Source: Xanthobacteraceae bacterium (GTDB lineage: Bacteria; Pseudomonadota; Alphaproteobacteria; Rhizobiales; Xanthobacteraceae). From it: a DNA stretch of 64,000 nt. The translations under genes were made by a program, and so were the position numbers. The stretch spans positions 1,600,628-1,664,627 of the forward strand of contig JAMLIK010000001.1 of the NCBI GenBank assembly GCA_023954195.1, written 5' to 3'. Positions 25,844-34,587 of the stretch are shown here, in pieces. Under the pieces are notes generated by a model. It was given only the letters and a program-made list of their open reading frames with translations, was not told the DNA's origin and did no database searches. Position 1 is the first letter of the stretch. Every line of letters starts with the position of its first letter.

Positions 25844-26605
25844 TTATCGCGGCGCCATGCGGATGGCGCCGTCGAGGCGGATGGTTTCGCCGTTGAGCAT
25901 CGGGTTCTCGACGATATGCACCGCCAGCGCGCCGTATTCGTCGGCCGCGCCGAGCCGCGCCGGATGCGGCACCTGCGCGCCGAGGCTCTTGCGGGCTTCC
26001 TCGGACAGGCCCATCAGCAGCGGCGTCAGGAACAGGCCGGGCGCGATGGTGTTGACGCGAATCCGGTGCTGGGCGAGGTCGCGCGCCGCCGGCAGCGTCA
26101 GGCCGACCACGCCGCCCTTCGAGGCGGAATAGGCGATCTGGCCGATCTGGCCCTCGTAGGCGGCGACCGAGGCGGTGTTGATGATGACGCCGCGTTCCTC
26201 GCCGTCCGGCGGGGTCGGCACCAGGCGGCCGGCGAACAGCCGCAGCACGTTGAAGGTGCCGATCAGGTTGACGTTGATGATCCGCGCGAACCGCTCCAGC
26301 GGATAGATCGAGCCGTCCTTGCTGACGATCCGCAGCGAGCCGCCGATGCCGGCGCAGTTCACCAGCACGCGGGCGACGCCGTGCGCGGCTTCCGCCTTGT
26401 CGATGCCCGCCTGGATCTGCTCCTCGCTGGTGACGTCGGCATGGATCGCGACGCCCTTGACCTCGGACGCGACCTTCTCGGCGTTGTCCTTGTTCTGGTC
26501 GATCACCGCGACCCTGGCGCCCTTGGCCGCCATGGCGCGCGCGGTCGCGGCGCCCAGGCCCGAGCCGCCGCCGGTGATGAGAACGGCCACATCCTTCAAC
26601 TGCAT
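25844..26605 (-). CDS. SDR-family 3-hydroxyacyl-CoA dehydrogenase-like protein
   Basis: This 253-residue SDR is a close paralogue of the protein at 8221-8982: LITGGGSGLGAATARAMAAK for NAD binding, NCAGIGGSLR near residue 90, and the catalytic AYSASKGGVVGLTLPAARDL. In the cluster it would oxidise the 3-hydroxyacyl-CoA made by the crotonase, ahead of thiolysis by the divergently encoded thiolase. It directly follows the TetR gene by 45 bases, in the same direction, so regulator and pathway genes may share a transcript. Confidence 0.88.
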   Translation of the reverse strand: MQLKDVAVLITGGGSGLGAATARAMAAKGARVAVIDQNKDNAEKVASEVKGVAIHADVTSEEQIQAGIDKAEAAHGVARVLVNCAGIGGSLRIVSKDGSIYPLERFARIINVNLIGTFNVLRLFAGRLVPTPPDGEERGVIINTASVAAYEGQIGQIAYSASKGGVVGLTLPAARDLAQHRIRVNTIAPGLFLTPLLMGLSEEARKSLGAQVPHPARLGAADEYGALAVHIVENPMLNGETIRLDGAIRMAPR

Positions 26606-26650
26606 CTTTCAAGAACCTTTCTGTTGGAAACCGTTCGGGGCATGACCGAT

Positions 26651-27301
26651 TTATGGCGCGGAACGAAGAATGCCGCCGAGCAGCATCGTCTCGATATGGG
26701 CGATATACTCGCGGCAAACTTCGTCGGTCACCGGCCCGACGTCGACCACGCGCGACAGCGCGTGGCGGCCGAAGAACAGGTGATCGCAGGCCCCGATCAG
26801 GCTGGTGTAGAACAGCACCGGATCGACCTCGCGGAACTCGCCGGCCGCCACCCCCTCCGCCAGCAGGCGACGATGGAAATCCAGGAGCGGCGCGACGAAA
26901 AACTTCGAGACCTCGTCGGCGGCCTCCGCGTTGCTCTCATGCAGCAACAAATGGATCAGCCGGTTCATATAGGGAAAGCGGTGATACGCCTTGATGATGC
27001 CGGCGATGTGCAGCTTGAGCTTGGCCGTGGGCCGGATCGGCTGCGCCAGCAGGTATTCGAGGTTGGCGGTCTCGGTGGCGGCGTCGCGCGCCAAGAGCGC
27101 CAGCAGCAGCCCGTCCTTGTTGCCGAAATGATACTTGACCAGCGCCGCGTTGACGCCCGACTGCTGCGCGATGTCGCTCAGCGAAACGTCGATGGCGTGG
27201 CGCGCGATCATCAGCTCGCTGGCGGCGACCAGGAGCTTTTCGGCGGTGGCGTTGCGTGCCGGCGAGCGGTGATGCGCGGTGGCGTTCAGATGCGGTCTCA
27301 T
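26651..27301 (-). CDS. TetR-family transcriptional regulator
   Basis: This 216-residue regulator has the N-terminal TetR HTH: LSDIAQQSGVNAALVKYHFG near residues 43-62 followed by NKDGLLLALLARDAATETA. The C-terminal part has a ligand-binding helix bundle resembling acyl-CoA-responsive members (TetR_C type, with PYMNRLIHLLLHESNAEAAD). It is divergent from the thiolase gene and heads the leftward beta-oxidation run, so it is the likely repressor of both. The 117-base gap holds an AT-rich repeated motif at 27340-27363. Confidence 0.88.
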   Translation of the reverse strand: MRPHLNATAHHRSPARNATAEKLLVAASELMIARHAIDVSLSDIAQQSGVNAALVKYHFGNKDGLLLALLARDAATETANLEYLLAQPIRPTAKLKLHIAGIIKAYHRFPYMNRLIHLLLHESNAEAADEVSKFFVAPLLDFHRRLLAEGVAAGEFREVDPVLFYTSLIGACDHLFFGRHALSRVVDVGPVTDEVCREYIAHIETMLLGGILRSAP

Positions 27302-27339
27302 GCCGCAAGACTAAGCCGATGCGGCGGCCCGGCTCAAGA

Positions 27340-27363
27340 GTTAATTGATTGATTGACTAAATC
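27340..27363. promoter_or_regulatory. Operator candidate in the TetR/thiolase divergent promoter
   Basis: The only AT-rich stretch of the gap contains three TTGA steps in tandem (TTGATTGATTGA) and the imperfect palindrome GATTGACTAAATC. This is a reasonable TetR target, but the symmetry is weak. Confidence 0.35.
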
Positions 27364-27418
27364 CGGCGCCGCCCGTTAAATCCCGCCTCATCCTTTAATC
27401 GTCATTCGGGAGACTGCC

Positions 27419-28594
27419 ATGGCCGAAGCCTACATCGTCGCCGCCGCGCGCACCGCCGGCGGCCGCAAGGGAGGCCGCCTCGCCGGCTGGCATCCCGCCG
27501 ACCTCGCCGCCCAGGTGCTGAATTCGCTGGTCGAGCGCACCGGGGTCGATCCGGCGAGGGTCGAGGACGTCATCATGGGCTGCGTCGGCCAGGCCGGCGA
27601 GCAGGCCGTCAACATCGGCCGTAACGCGGTTTTGGCCTCGAAGCTGCCGGAAAGCGTGCCGGCGACCTCGATCGACCGCCAGTGCGGCTCCTCGCAGCAG
27701 GCGCTGCACTTCGCTGCGCAGGCGGTGATGGCCGGCAGCATGGACATCGTGATCGCCGCCGGCGTCGAGAGCATGACGCGGGTGCCGATGGGCACGCCGA
27801 GCATCCTCGCCGCCAAGGCCGGACTCGGCCACTACAAGAGCCCGAACATGGAGGCGCGCTATCCGAACATCCAGTTCAGCCAGTTCACCGGCGCCGAGAT
27901 GCTGGCGCGGAAGTACGATCTCTCGAAGGACGAACTCGACGCCTTTTCCTACAACAGCCATCAGAAGGCGATCGCGGCGACCCAGGCCGGCAGGTTCAAG
28001 GACGAGATCGTCCCGCTGACCATCACCCGCGCCGACGGCTCCACCGACATCCACCACATCGACGAAGGCATCCGCTTCGACGCCACGCTGGACGGCATCA
28101 AGGGCGTCAAGCTCATCAACGAGAACGGCGGCCGCCTCACCGCCGCCAGCGCCAGCCAGATCTGCGACGGCGCCTCCGGCGTCATGGTGGTGAATGAAAA
28201 CGGCCTTAAGGCGCTCGGCATCGCGCCGATCGCCCGCGTCCATCACATGACCATGATGGCCACCGATCCGGTCATCATGCTGGAAACGCCGCTGCCGGCG
28301 ACCGAGCGCGCGCTTCAGAAATCCGGCATGAAGATCGACGACATCGACCTGTTCGAGGTCAACGAAGCCTTTGCCTCGGTGCCGGCGGCGTGGCTGAAGA
28401 CCACCGGCGCGGATCCTTCGCGGCTCAACGTCAACGGCGGCGCCATCGCGCTCGGTCATCCGCTGGGCGGCTCCGGCACCAAGCTGATGACCACGCTGCT
28501 GTACGCGCTGAAGCAGAACAACAAGCGCTACGGCTTGCAGACCATGTGCGAAGGCGGCGGCATGGCCAACGTCACCATCGTCGAGCGGCTGTGA
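27419..28594 (+). CDS. Acetyl-CoA C-acyltransferase (thiolase)
   Basis: A 391-residue thiolase. The catalytic residues are Cys89 in DRQCGSSQQA, His347 in ALGHPLGGSGT and Cys377 in MCEGGGMANV. It cleaves 3-ketoacyl-CoA with CoA to give acetyl-CoA and the shortened acyl-CoA. GGGAG lies six bases before the ATG. It diverges from the TetR gene and is followed by an acyl-CoA ligase gene, with an inverted tandem repeat in between. It completes the beta-oxidation set of the leftward cluster. Confidence 0.93.
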   Translation: MAEAYIVAAARTAGGRKGGRLAGWHPADLAAQVLNSLVERTGVDPARVEDVIMGCVGQAGEQAVNIGRNAVLASKLPESVPATSIDRQCGSSQQALHFAAQAVMAGSMDIVIAAGVESMTRVPMGTPSILAAKAGLGHYKSPNMEARYPNIQFSQFTGAEMLARKYDLSKDELDAFSYNSHQKAIAATQAGRFKDEIVPLTITRADGSTDIHHIDEGIRFDATLDGIKGVKLINENGGRLTAASASQICDGASGVMVVNENGLKALGIAPIARVHHMTMMATDPVIMLETPLPATERALQKSGMKIDDIDLFEVNEAFASVPAAWLKTTGADPSRLNVNGGAIALGHPLGGSGTKLMTTLLYALKQNNKRYGLQTMCEGGGMANVTIVERL

Positions 28595-28597
28595 GGG

Positions 28598-28686
28598 CGA
28601 GCGAATAGCGAGTAGCAAGTAGCGAATAGAGGGAGCGCCTTTCTATTCGCTACTCACTACTTACTATTCGCTACTCACTACTCGCT
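28598..28686. repeat. Inverted tandem repeat of an AGTAGCGAAT unit
   Basis: The left arm has iterated units (GCGAATAGCGAGTAGCAAGTAGCGAATAG) and the right arm the complementary iterations (CTATTCGCTACTCACTACTT then ACTATTCGCTACTCACTACTCGCTC). The pair could form a long hairpin of about 30 base pairs around GGGAGCGCC. It lies between the thiolase and ligase genes, a few bases after the thiolase stop. Confidence 0.8.
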
Positions 28687-28705
28687 CCTATCACCGGAAA
28701 TCCCC

Positions 28706-30241
28706 ATGACCCACCCCTCGCATTACGCCAAAACCCAGCCCGACAAGATCGCCTATCAGATGGCCGGCAGCGGCAAGGCCATTACCTATCGCGAGCTTGA
28801 CGCACTCTCCAACCAGGGCGCGCATCTGTTCCGCTCGCTGGGGCTCAAGGCCGGCGACCATATCGCGTTCCTGATGGAGAACCGGCTGGCGTTCATGGAG
28901 ATCTGTTGGGCCGCGCAGCGCGCCGGGCTCTACTACACCGCCATCAGCCGCTACCTGAAGCAGGACGAGATCGATTACATCGTCAAGGACTGCGGCGCCA
29001 GGGTCGTCATCACCACGCCGACCTGCGCCGGCCAGATCAAGGGGCTGGTCGGCGACGCGCCGGGCGCGCCGTTGTTCTACATGACGGACGAGCCGCAGCC
29101 GGGCTTCCGTTCCTGGGACAAGGAAACGAGCGACCAGCCGACCACGCCGGTCGCCGACGAGGTGGCGGGCTACGACATGCTGTATTCGTCCGGCACCACC
29201 GGGCGGCCGAAGGGCATCAAGCGCACCCACGAATACGGCCCGATCGACGTGCCGAACCCGTTCCTACGGCTGTTGTGCGAGAAAATGTGCGGCATGGGGC
29301 AGGACAGCATCTACCTGTCGCCGGCGCCGCTCTATCACGCCGCGCCCTTGCGCTTCAACATGATGGCGATCTCGCTCGGCGGCACCTCGATCATCATGGA
29401 GCATTTCGACGCCGAGGAATTTCTGCGGCTGGTCGAAAAGCACAAGGTGACGCAGTCGCAACTGGTGCCGACCATGTTCGTACGGATGCTGAAGCTGCCG
29501 GACGACGTGCGCAAGAAATACGACGTGTCCTCGCTGAAGGGCGCGATCCACGCCGCCGCCCCCTGCCCGGTCGAGGTCAAGGCCAGGATGATCGAGTGGT
29601 GGGGGCCGATCCTGATCGAATACTACGCCGGCTCCGAGGGCAACGGCGTCACGGTGTCGGATTCGAAACAGTGGCTCGCCCATCCCGGCACCGTCGGCAA
29701 GGCGGTGGTCGGCTCGCTGAAGATCCTCGACGAGGACGGCAACGAAATGCCGGTCGGGCAGATCGGCACGGTGTATTTCGCCGACGCGCCGGTGTTCAGC
29801 TATCACAACGACCCGGAGAAGACGCAGCGCGCCTTCAACGACAAGGGCTGGTCGACGCTGGGCGACGTCGGTTACGTAGACGCCGAGGGCTTCCTCTATC
29901 TCACCGACCGCAAGTCCTACATGATTATTTCCGGCGGCGTAAACATCTATCCGCAGGAGACCGAGGACGTGCTGATTACCCATCCCGCGGTCGCCGACGT
30001 CGCGGTGTTCGGCGTGCCTAACGAGGAGATGGGCGAGGAAGTCAAGGCCGTGGTGCAGCCGCACGACATGGCGCAAGCCGGCCCGGCGCTGGAAGCCGAA
30101 CTGATCGACTATTGCCGCGAAAAACTATCGGCCATCAAATGCCCGCGCAGCATCGACTTCGCGGCGGAACTGCCGCGCACGCCGACCGGCAAGCTGGTGA
30201 AGCGCCACCTGCGCGACGCCTATTGGCCGAGGAAGGGATGA
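28706..30241 (+). CDS. AMP-forming acyl-CoA synthetase
   Basis: A 511-residue acyl-CoA ligase of the ANL family. The P-loop is YSSGTTGRPKGIKRT near residue 157, the A5 motif is YYAGSEGNGVTV near 310, the A7/A8 region is WSTLGDVGYVDAEGFLYLTD, and the catalytic lysine lies in RTPTGKLVKRHLRD near the C-terminus. All are intact. It is shorter than and distinct from the feruloyl-CoA-synthase-like protein at 22921-24819. Lying downstream of the thiolase gene, it may activate the product acid or a related substrate. A family A repeat and a terminator follow. Confidence 0.9.
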   Translation: MTHPSHYAKTQPDKIAYQMAGSGKAITYRELDALSNQGAHLFRSLGLKAGDHIAFLMENRLAFMEICWAAQRAGLYYTAISRYLKQDEIDYIVKDCGARVVITTPTCAGQIKGLVGDAPGAPLFYMTDEPQPGFRSWDKETSDQPTTPVADEVAGYDMLYSSGTTGRPKGIKRTHEYGPIDVPNPFLRLLCEKMCGMGQDSIYLSPAPLYHAAPLRFNMMAISLGGTSIIMEHFDAEEFLRLVEKHKVTQSQLVPTMFVRMLKLPDDVRKKYDVSSLKGAIHAAAPCPVEVKARMIEWWGPILIEYYAGSEGNGVTVSDSKQWLAHPGTVGKAVVGSLKILDEDGNEMPVGQIGTVYFADAPVFSYHNDPEKTQRAFNDKGWSTLGDVGYVDAEGFLYLTDRKSYMIISGGVNIYPQETEDVLITHPAVADVAVFGVPNEEMGEEVKAVVQPHDMAQAGPALEAELIDYCREKLSAIKCPRSIDFAAELPRTPTGKLVKRHLRDAYWPRKG

Positions 30242-30313
30242 ACTGTTTGAGCGGAAGCATCCTGCTGATCTGACCGGCAGTCGTTTGACCCACACATTCG
30301 CAACACGGCAATC

Positions 30314-30431
30314 GTCGTCCCCGCGCAGGCGGGGACCCATACGCCGCAGCGGTTCGGCTCCATCATCAGGGCGAGTTTATTCATACCAACCAGCGCCAGG
30401 GGTTATGGGTCCTCGCCTGCGCGAGGACGAC
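30314..30431. repeat. Dispersed hairpin repeat, family A, copy 6
   Basis: The CGTCCCCGCGCAGGCGGGGA arm is on the left and the CTCGCCTGCGCGAGGACGAC arm on the right, almost identical to copy 1 in both arms and in the inner CATACGCCGCAGCGGT. It lies between convergent genes. Confidence 0.8.
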
Positions 30432-30440
30432 GCCGCTAAC

Positions 30441-30474
30441 GAAAAAGCCCGCCATGCTCTTGGCGGGCTTTCCC
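30441..30474 (-). terminator. Rho-independent terminator (best on the minus strand)
   Basis: The stem AAAGCCCGCC / GGCGGGCTTT with an eight-base loop has an A-run on its left, which becomes a TTTTT tract for leftward transcripts. It should end the PRC-barrel gene, and can also act on the rightward ligase transcript. Confidence 0.75.
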
Positions 30475-30493
30475 TTACGCAATCCTTCACCAC

Positions 30494-30856
30494 TCACAGC
30501 ATCGGCACGCCGTAGTACTCGTTCACCTGCCGCGAGCGGCCGGTGTCGCTCCAGTTCCATTCGTTGTCGCTGGCGTATTTCGGCGCGCCCTTGAGTTGAT
30601 CCTCGGTGATCGCGGTCTGATAGCCGCCGAGTTCGGTATTGTATTTGAGCGATTGCCACGGCAGCGGATAGTGATCGTTGCCGAGGCCGAGGAAACCGCC
30701 GAAGCCGAGCACGGCGTAGGACACCTTGCCGCTGGGCTTGTCGATCATCACGCGCTCGATGGAACCGATCTTCTCACCGTCCGCGCCGTAGACATTGGTG
30801 CCTTCGACCTTGTCGCTGCCGATCAGGTTGCCTTGTTCCTTCGCCTCAATACCCAT
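30494..30856 (-). CDS. PRC-barrel domain protein
   Basis: This 120-residue protein carries a PRC-barrel: NLIGSDKVEGTNVYGADGEK, IGSIERVMIDKPSGKVSYAV and LGLGNDHYPLPWQSLKYNTE. PRC-barrels occur in photosynthetic reaction centre H subunits, RimM and stress proteins. This stand-alone cytoplasmic form is common in Bradyrhizobium relatives, with no defined function. GGAGGAG four bases before the ATG fixes the start. It is divergent from the hydrolase gene and ends at a terminator. Confidence 0.85.
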   Translation of the reverse strand: MGIEAKEQGNLIGSDKVEGTNVYGADGEKIGSIERVMIDKPSGKVSYAVLGFGGFLGLGNDHYPLPWQSLKYNTELGGYQTAITEDQLKGAPKYASDNEWNWSDTGRSRQVNEYYGVPML

Positions 30857-30956
30857 TTGACTCCTCCATGGAATGTGCGGGATCAACGAGGCCGCGCCGC
30901 GAATGTTCCTGCATCGCGACCGCGTAGCGATGCCGCACCACGCGAAGGATTCGACC

Positions 30957-32144
30957 ATGCCGCCAACGACGTCCCTGCCCGAATTGCCGCTGCCGCCCGG
31001 CATCCGCTCGCGCATCGTCGCCGGCGTCAACGGCCTCGCCGTCCACGTGCTGGAGGCCGGATATGAAACCGGCGGGCGACGCTGCGTGCTGCTGCTGCAC
31101 GGCTTTCCGGAACTGGCCTTTAGCTGGCGCAAGGTGATGCCGGCGCTGGCGGCCGCCGGCTATCACGTCATCGCGCCGGACCAGCGCGGCTATGGCCGCA
31201 CCACCGGCTGGGATCCGGACTATGACGGCAGCCTGCATCCGTACCGCGTGATGAATCTGGTGCGCGACGCGCTCGGTGTGGTGTTCGCCTTCGGCCATCG
31301 CGACGTCGCGGCCGTCGTCGGCCACGACTTCGGCGCCATGGTCGCGCCGTGGTGCGCGCTGGCGCGGCCGGATGTGTTCCGCGCGGCGGTGATGATGAGC
31401 GCGCCGTTCGCCGGCCCGCCCGCGATTCCGTTTGATACCGTGAACCATCCGGCACCCGTCGCGGATGATCCGGTGCATCGTGAGCTTGCCGCGCTGCCGC
31501 GCCCGCGCAAGCACTATCAATGGTACTATGCGACCCGCGAGGCCGATGCCGACATGCGCCACGCGCCGCAGGGCCTGCATGCGTTCCTGCGCGCCTATTA
31601 CCACCACAAGAGCGCCGACTGGACCGCCAACGCGCCGCATCCGCTGCAAGGTTGGACCGCGGCCGAACTGGCGAAGCTGCCGACCTACTACGTGATGGAC
31701 CGCGACCAGACCATGGCGCAGACCGTGGCCGGCGAAATGCCCGCGCCCGACGCCATCGCCGCCAATCGCTGGCTGCCGGACGATGAATTGAAGGTCTACA
31801 GCGACGAATTTGCCCGCACCGGATTCCAGGGCGGCCTGCAATGGTATCGTTGCGGCACCGAAGGCGTGAACGCGGCGGATTTCGAAATCTACTCCGGCCG
31901 CCGCATCACGGTGCCCGCGTGCTTCATCGCCGGCAGGCAGGACTGGGGCGTCCACCAGCGGCCCGGCGCCTTCGAGGCGATGCAAGGCAACGCCTGCGCC
32001 GACATGCGCGGCTGCCATCTGGTCGAGGGCGCCGGGCACTGGGTGCAGCAGGAACAACCCGACGAGGTCAACCGGCTGTTGCTGCGCTTTCTCGAAGATT
32101 GCGCGCGGCCGGCATCGGCGGCCGCCGGCGTCAGCGCATCGTGA
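30957..32144 (+). CDS. Alpha/beta-hydrolase, epoxide hydrolase type
   Basis: This 395-residue alpha/beta-hydrolase has the oxyanion motif LLLHGFPELAFSWR near residue 45, the nucleophile Asp124 in VVGHDFGAMVA, and the base His361 in EGAGHWVQQEQP. An Asp nucleophile with HGFPE marks epoxide hydrolases or haloalkane/fluoroacetate dehalogenases, and the tyrosine-rich cap region (HYQWYYATREADADM) favours epoxide hydrolase. AAGGA seven bases upstream supports the ATG at 30957; the frame is open further upstream. Substrate unknown. It may form an operon with the TonB-like gene 45 bases downstream, but that gene has a different role. Confidence 0.85.
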   Translation: MPPTTSLPELPLPPGIRSRIVAGVNGLAVHVLEAGYETGGRRCVLLLHGFPELAFSWRKVMPALAAAGYHVIAPDQRGYGRTTGWDPDYDGSLHPYRVMNLVRDALGVVFAFGHRDVAAVVGHDFGAMVAPWCALARPDVFRAAVMMSAPFAGPPAIPFDTVNHPAPVADDPVHRELAALPRPRKHYQWYYATREADADMRHAPQGLHAFLRAYYHHKSADWTANAPHPLQGWTAAELAKLPTYYVMDRDQTMAQTVAGEMPAPDAIAANRWLPDDELKVYSDEFARTGFQGGLQWYRCGTEGVNAADFEIYSGRRITVPACFIAGRQDWGVHQRPGAFEAMQGNACADMRGCHLVEGAGHWVQQEQPDEVNRLLLRFLEDCARPASAAAGVSAS

Positions 32145-32189
32145 TCGCGCCGCCGCCCCCGCGCTTGACGACGCCGCGACGCGCGGCCC

Positions 32190-33032
32190 ATGCTGTCCCG
32201 CAATCCCGCGCCATTCGGACCACCGCGTGACCTGTTGATCGCCCGTCCCTTGAACTCGATGCCTGAATCCGGGCTGCTGCCGAAATTGGCCGCCGCCGCG
32301 TCGCTGCTGGTCCACGTCGCCTTGCTCGGCGCGATCGTGTTGTTCGCGGGCGTGCGCCCGTTCCAGAGCGAAGGCACCAAGGCGATCAGCGTCGATCTGG
32401 TCACGCCGGACCAGGTCGCGCCGCCGCAACCGGACGCCAAGCCGCCCGAAGCCAAGCCGCCCGAGCCGGACCTGACGTTGCCGGACCTGAAACCGTCGAT
32501 GGAGACGCAAGCCCGGCCCGAACCTCAAGTCGCGCCGCCGCAACAGCCGCCCGCGCCGCCGCAACAGGCCGCGCCGCAAAAATCCGCGCCGCCGCCCGCC
32601 GCACCCGCGACGCCGGCCTTCACGCCGCCGGAGCCGGACCTCACGGTGAAATACGGCGTGACGCTCGGGCTGCCGGAGGCGTCCGGGAAAAGCGATTTCG
32701 ACGCCGTCGCCACCGACGCCGCCAAAATAGCCTCGACCGATATCGCCGCGTTTCGTCGCCACCTCAGGACCTGCCTGTCGATGCCCGACGGTGTCACGAC
32801 GTCGGACGACGTCTGGATCAAGCTGCGCGCCGCCTTCACGCTCGACGGCCGCCTCGCCGCGCCGCCGGCGCTGATCGAGGGCAAGGCGTCGCCGAAAGCC
32901 GTCGCGCTGGCGCATGCCGCCATCGCCGCGCTGCAAGCCTGCCAGCCCTACGCCATGCTGCCCGCCGCCAAATACAACGAGTGGAAAGTGCTCGACCTCG
33001 AATTCACGCCGAAGGATTTTCCGCAACAGTAG
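32190..33032 (+). CDS. TonB/TolA-like periplasmic protein
   Basis: This 280-residue protein has one N-terminal membrane anchor (LAAAASLLVHVALLGAIVLF, about residues 32-51), then a Pro/Ala/Glu/Lys-rich stretch (about 75-150, e.g. PQQPPAPPQQAAPQKSAPPP) expected to span the periplasm, and a C-terminal domain resembling TonB/TolA C-domains, with paired cysteines (HLRTCLSMP and ALQACQPYA). No ExbB/ExbD or Tol genes are near. The start is uncertain: ATG at 32190 or 32259. It might connect the inner membrane to an outer-membrane partner. Confidence 0.7.
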   Translation: MLSRNPAPFGPPRDLLIARPLNSMPESGLLPKLAAAASLLVHVALLGAIVLFAGVRPFQSEGTKAISVDLVTPDQVAPPQPDAKPPEAKPPEPDLTLPDLKPSMETQARPEPQVAPPQQPPAPPQQAAPQKSAPPPAAPATPAFTPPEPDLTVKYGVTLGLPEASGKSDFDAVATDAAKIASTDIAAFRRHLRTCLSMPDGVTTSDDVWIKLRAAFTLDGRLAAPPALIEGKASPKAVALAHAAIAALQACQPYAMLPAAKYNEWKVLDLEFTPKDFPQQ

Positions 33033-33108
33033 CGGATGCCCTCGTCCTTGCGCATCGCGCGGGAACTGCGCATCATCGCGCCGCCATCAACAAGCTCGGG
33101 AGACCATC

Positions 33109-34581
33109 TTGGCCGCATCGCAATGGAGCTTCACGTCCGCCGCCGGCATGTCCGCCGCCCTCGCCGCGAAGAAGGTCTCCGCCGTCGAACTGGCGCAAGC
33201 CGCGATCGCGCGCATCGAAAAGCACGACGGCAAGATCAACGCGATCTGCGTCCGCGACTTCGAACGCGGCCTTGAGGCCGCGAAAGCCGCCGACGCGGCG
33301 CTGGCGCGCGGCGACAAGAAGCCGCTGCTCGGCGTGCCGATGACGGTGAAGGAATCCTTCAACGTCGCCGGCCTGCCGACCACCTGGGGCTACGTCCAAC
33401 AGAAGGATTTCAAGGCGGCGGAGGACTCGCTGCCGGTGACGCGGGTGAAGACCGCCGGCGGCGTCATCCTCGGCAAGACCAACGTGCCGGTCTCGCTCGG
33501 CGACTGGCAGAGCTACAACGACGTCTACGGCGTCACCAACAACCCCTACGATCTCGGCCGCACGCCGGGCGGCTCCTCCGGCGGCTCGTCGGCGGCGCTG
33601 GCCGCCGGCTTCGGCGCGCTGTCGCTCGGCTCCGACATCGGCGGCTCGCTGCGGGTGCCGGCGTTTCACTGCGGCGTCTACGCCCACAAGCCCACGTTCG
33701 ACCTGTGCGCGCTGCGCGGCCACACGCCGCCGCCGCTGCCGCCGCTGCCGTTCAACCGCGACCTGTCGGTGATCGGGCCGATGGCGCGCAGCGCCGCCGA
33801 CCTCGGCGTGCTGCTCGACGTCATGGCCGGGCCGGATCCGCTCGAAGCCGGCACCGCCTACCGGCTGTCGCTGCCGGCCTCGCGCCATCCCGAGTTCAAG
33901 GGTTTTCGCGTGCTGGTGCTCGACACCCACCCGCTGCTGCCGACCAGCGCCGCGATCAAGGAGGCGATCGCCAAGCTGGCCGCCAATCTGGAATCGCGCG
34001 GCGTCAGCATCGCCCGCGAAACGCCGCTGTTGCCGGACCTCGCCGCCTCGTCGCGGCTTTACATGCGGATGCTGCTGTCGTTCCTCGCCGCCTCGTTCAC
34101 GCCGGAAGTCTATGCCGGCGCGCAGGCCGCCGCCGCGCAGCTTCCGCCGAGCGACATGAGCCTCGCCGCCGAGCGGCTGCGCGGCATCACGCTCAGCCAC
34201 CGCGACTGGGTGCTGGCCGACGGCGGCCGCACCCGGCTGCGCGCGCAATGGCGCGACCTGTTCAAGAAGTTCGACGCGGTGATCTGTCCGATCATGCCGA
34301 CGCCGGCGTTTCCGCACGACCATCTGCCGGATCAGGAGCAGCGCCGCATCATGATCGACGGCAAGCCCGCGCCTTACGTCGATCAACTGGTGTGGCCCGG
34401 CATCGCCACGCTGCCCGGCCTGCCGGCAACCGCGATCCCGCTCGGCCTCGACAAGGACGGCCTGCCGCTCGGCGCGCAGATCGTCGGCCCGTGGCTGGAG
34501 GATCACACCCCGATCCGCCTCGCATCGCTGATCGAGCGCGAATTCGGCGGCTTCACCCCGCCGCCGATGTTCAAGGACTGA
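33109..34581 (+). CDS. Amidase signature family hydrolase
   Basis: This 490-residue amidase has the complete Ser-cisSer-Lys triad: Lys81 (TVKESF), Ser156 (GGSSGGSS) and Ser180 (SDIGGSLRVPA), with the same spacing as in fatty-acid amide hydrolase. It hydrolyses an amide to acid and ammonia in the cytoplasm; the substrate cannot be told. It starts with TTG, with GGGAG six bases upstream. It follows the TonB-like gene by 76 bases and converges with the leftward dehydrogenase gene, only six bases apart. Confidence 0.9.
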   Translation: MAASQWSFTSAAGMSAALAAKKVSAVELAQAAIARIEKHDGKINAICVRDFERGLEAAKAADAALARGDKKPLLGVPMTVKESFNVAGLPTTWGYVQQKDFKAAEDSLPVTRVKTAGGVILGKTNVPVSLGDWQSYNDVYGVTNNPYDLGRTPGGSSGGSSAALAAGFGALSLGSDIGGSLRVPAFHCGVYAHKPTFDLCALRGHTPPPLPPLPFNRDLSVIGPMARSAADLGVLLDVMAGPDPLEAGTAYRLSLPASRHPEFKGFRVLVLDTHPLLPTSAAIKEAIAKLAANLESRGVSIARETPLLPDLAASSRLYMRMLLSFLAASFTPEVYAGAQAAAAQLPPSDMSLAAERLRGITLSHRDWVLADGGRTRLRAQWRDLFKKFDAVICPIMPTPAFPHDHLPDQEQRRIMIDGKPAPYVDQLVWPGIATLPGLPATAIPLGLDKDGLPLGAQIVGPWLEDHTPIRLASLIEREFGGFTPPPMFKD

Positions 34582-34587
34582 GGCGGC

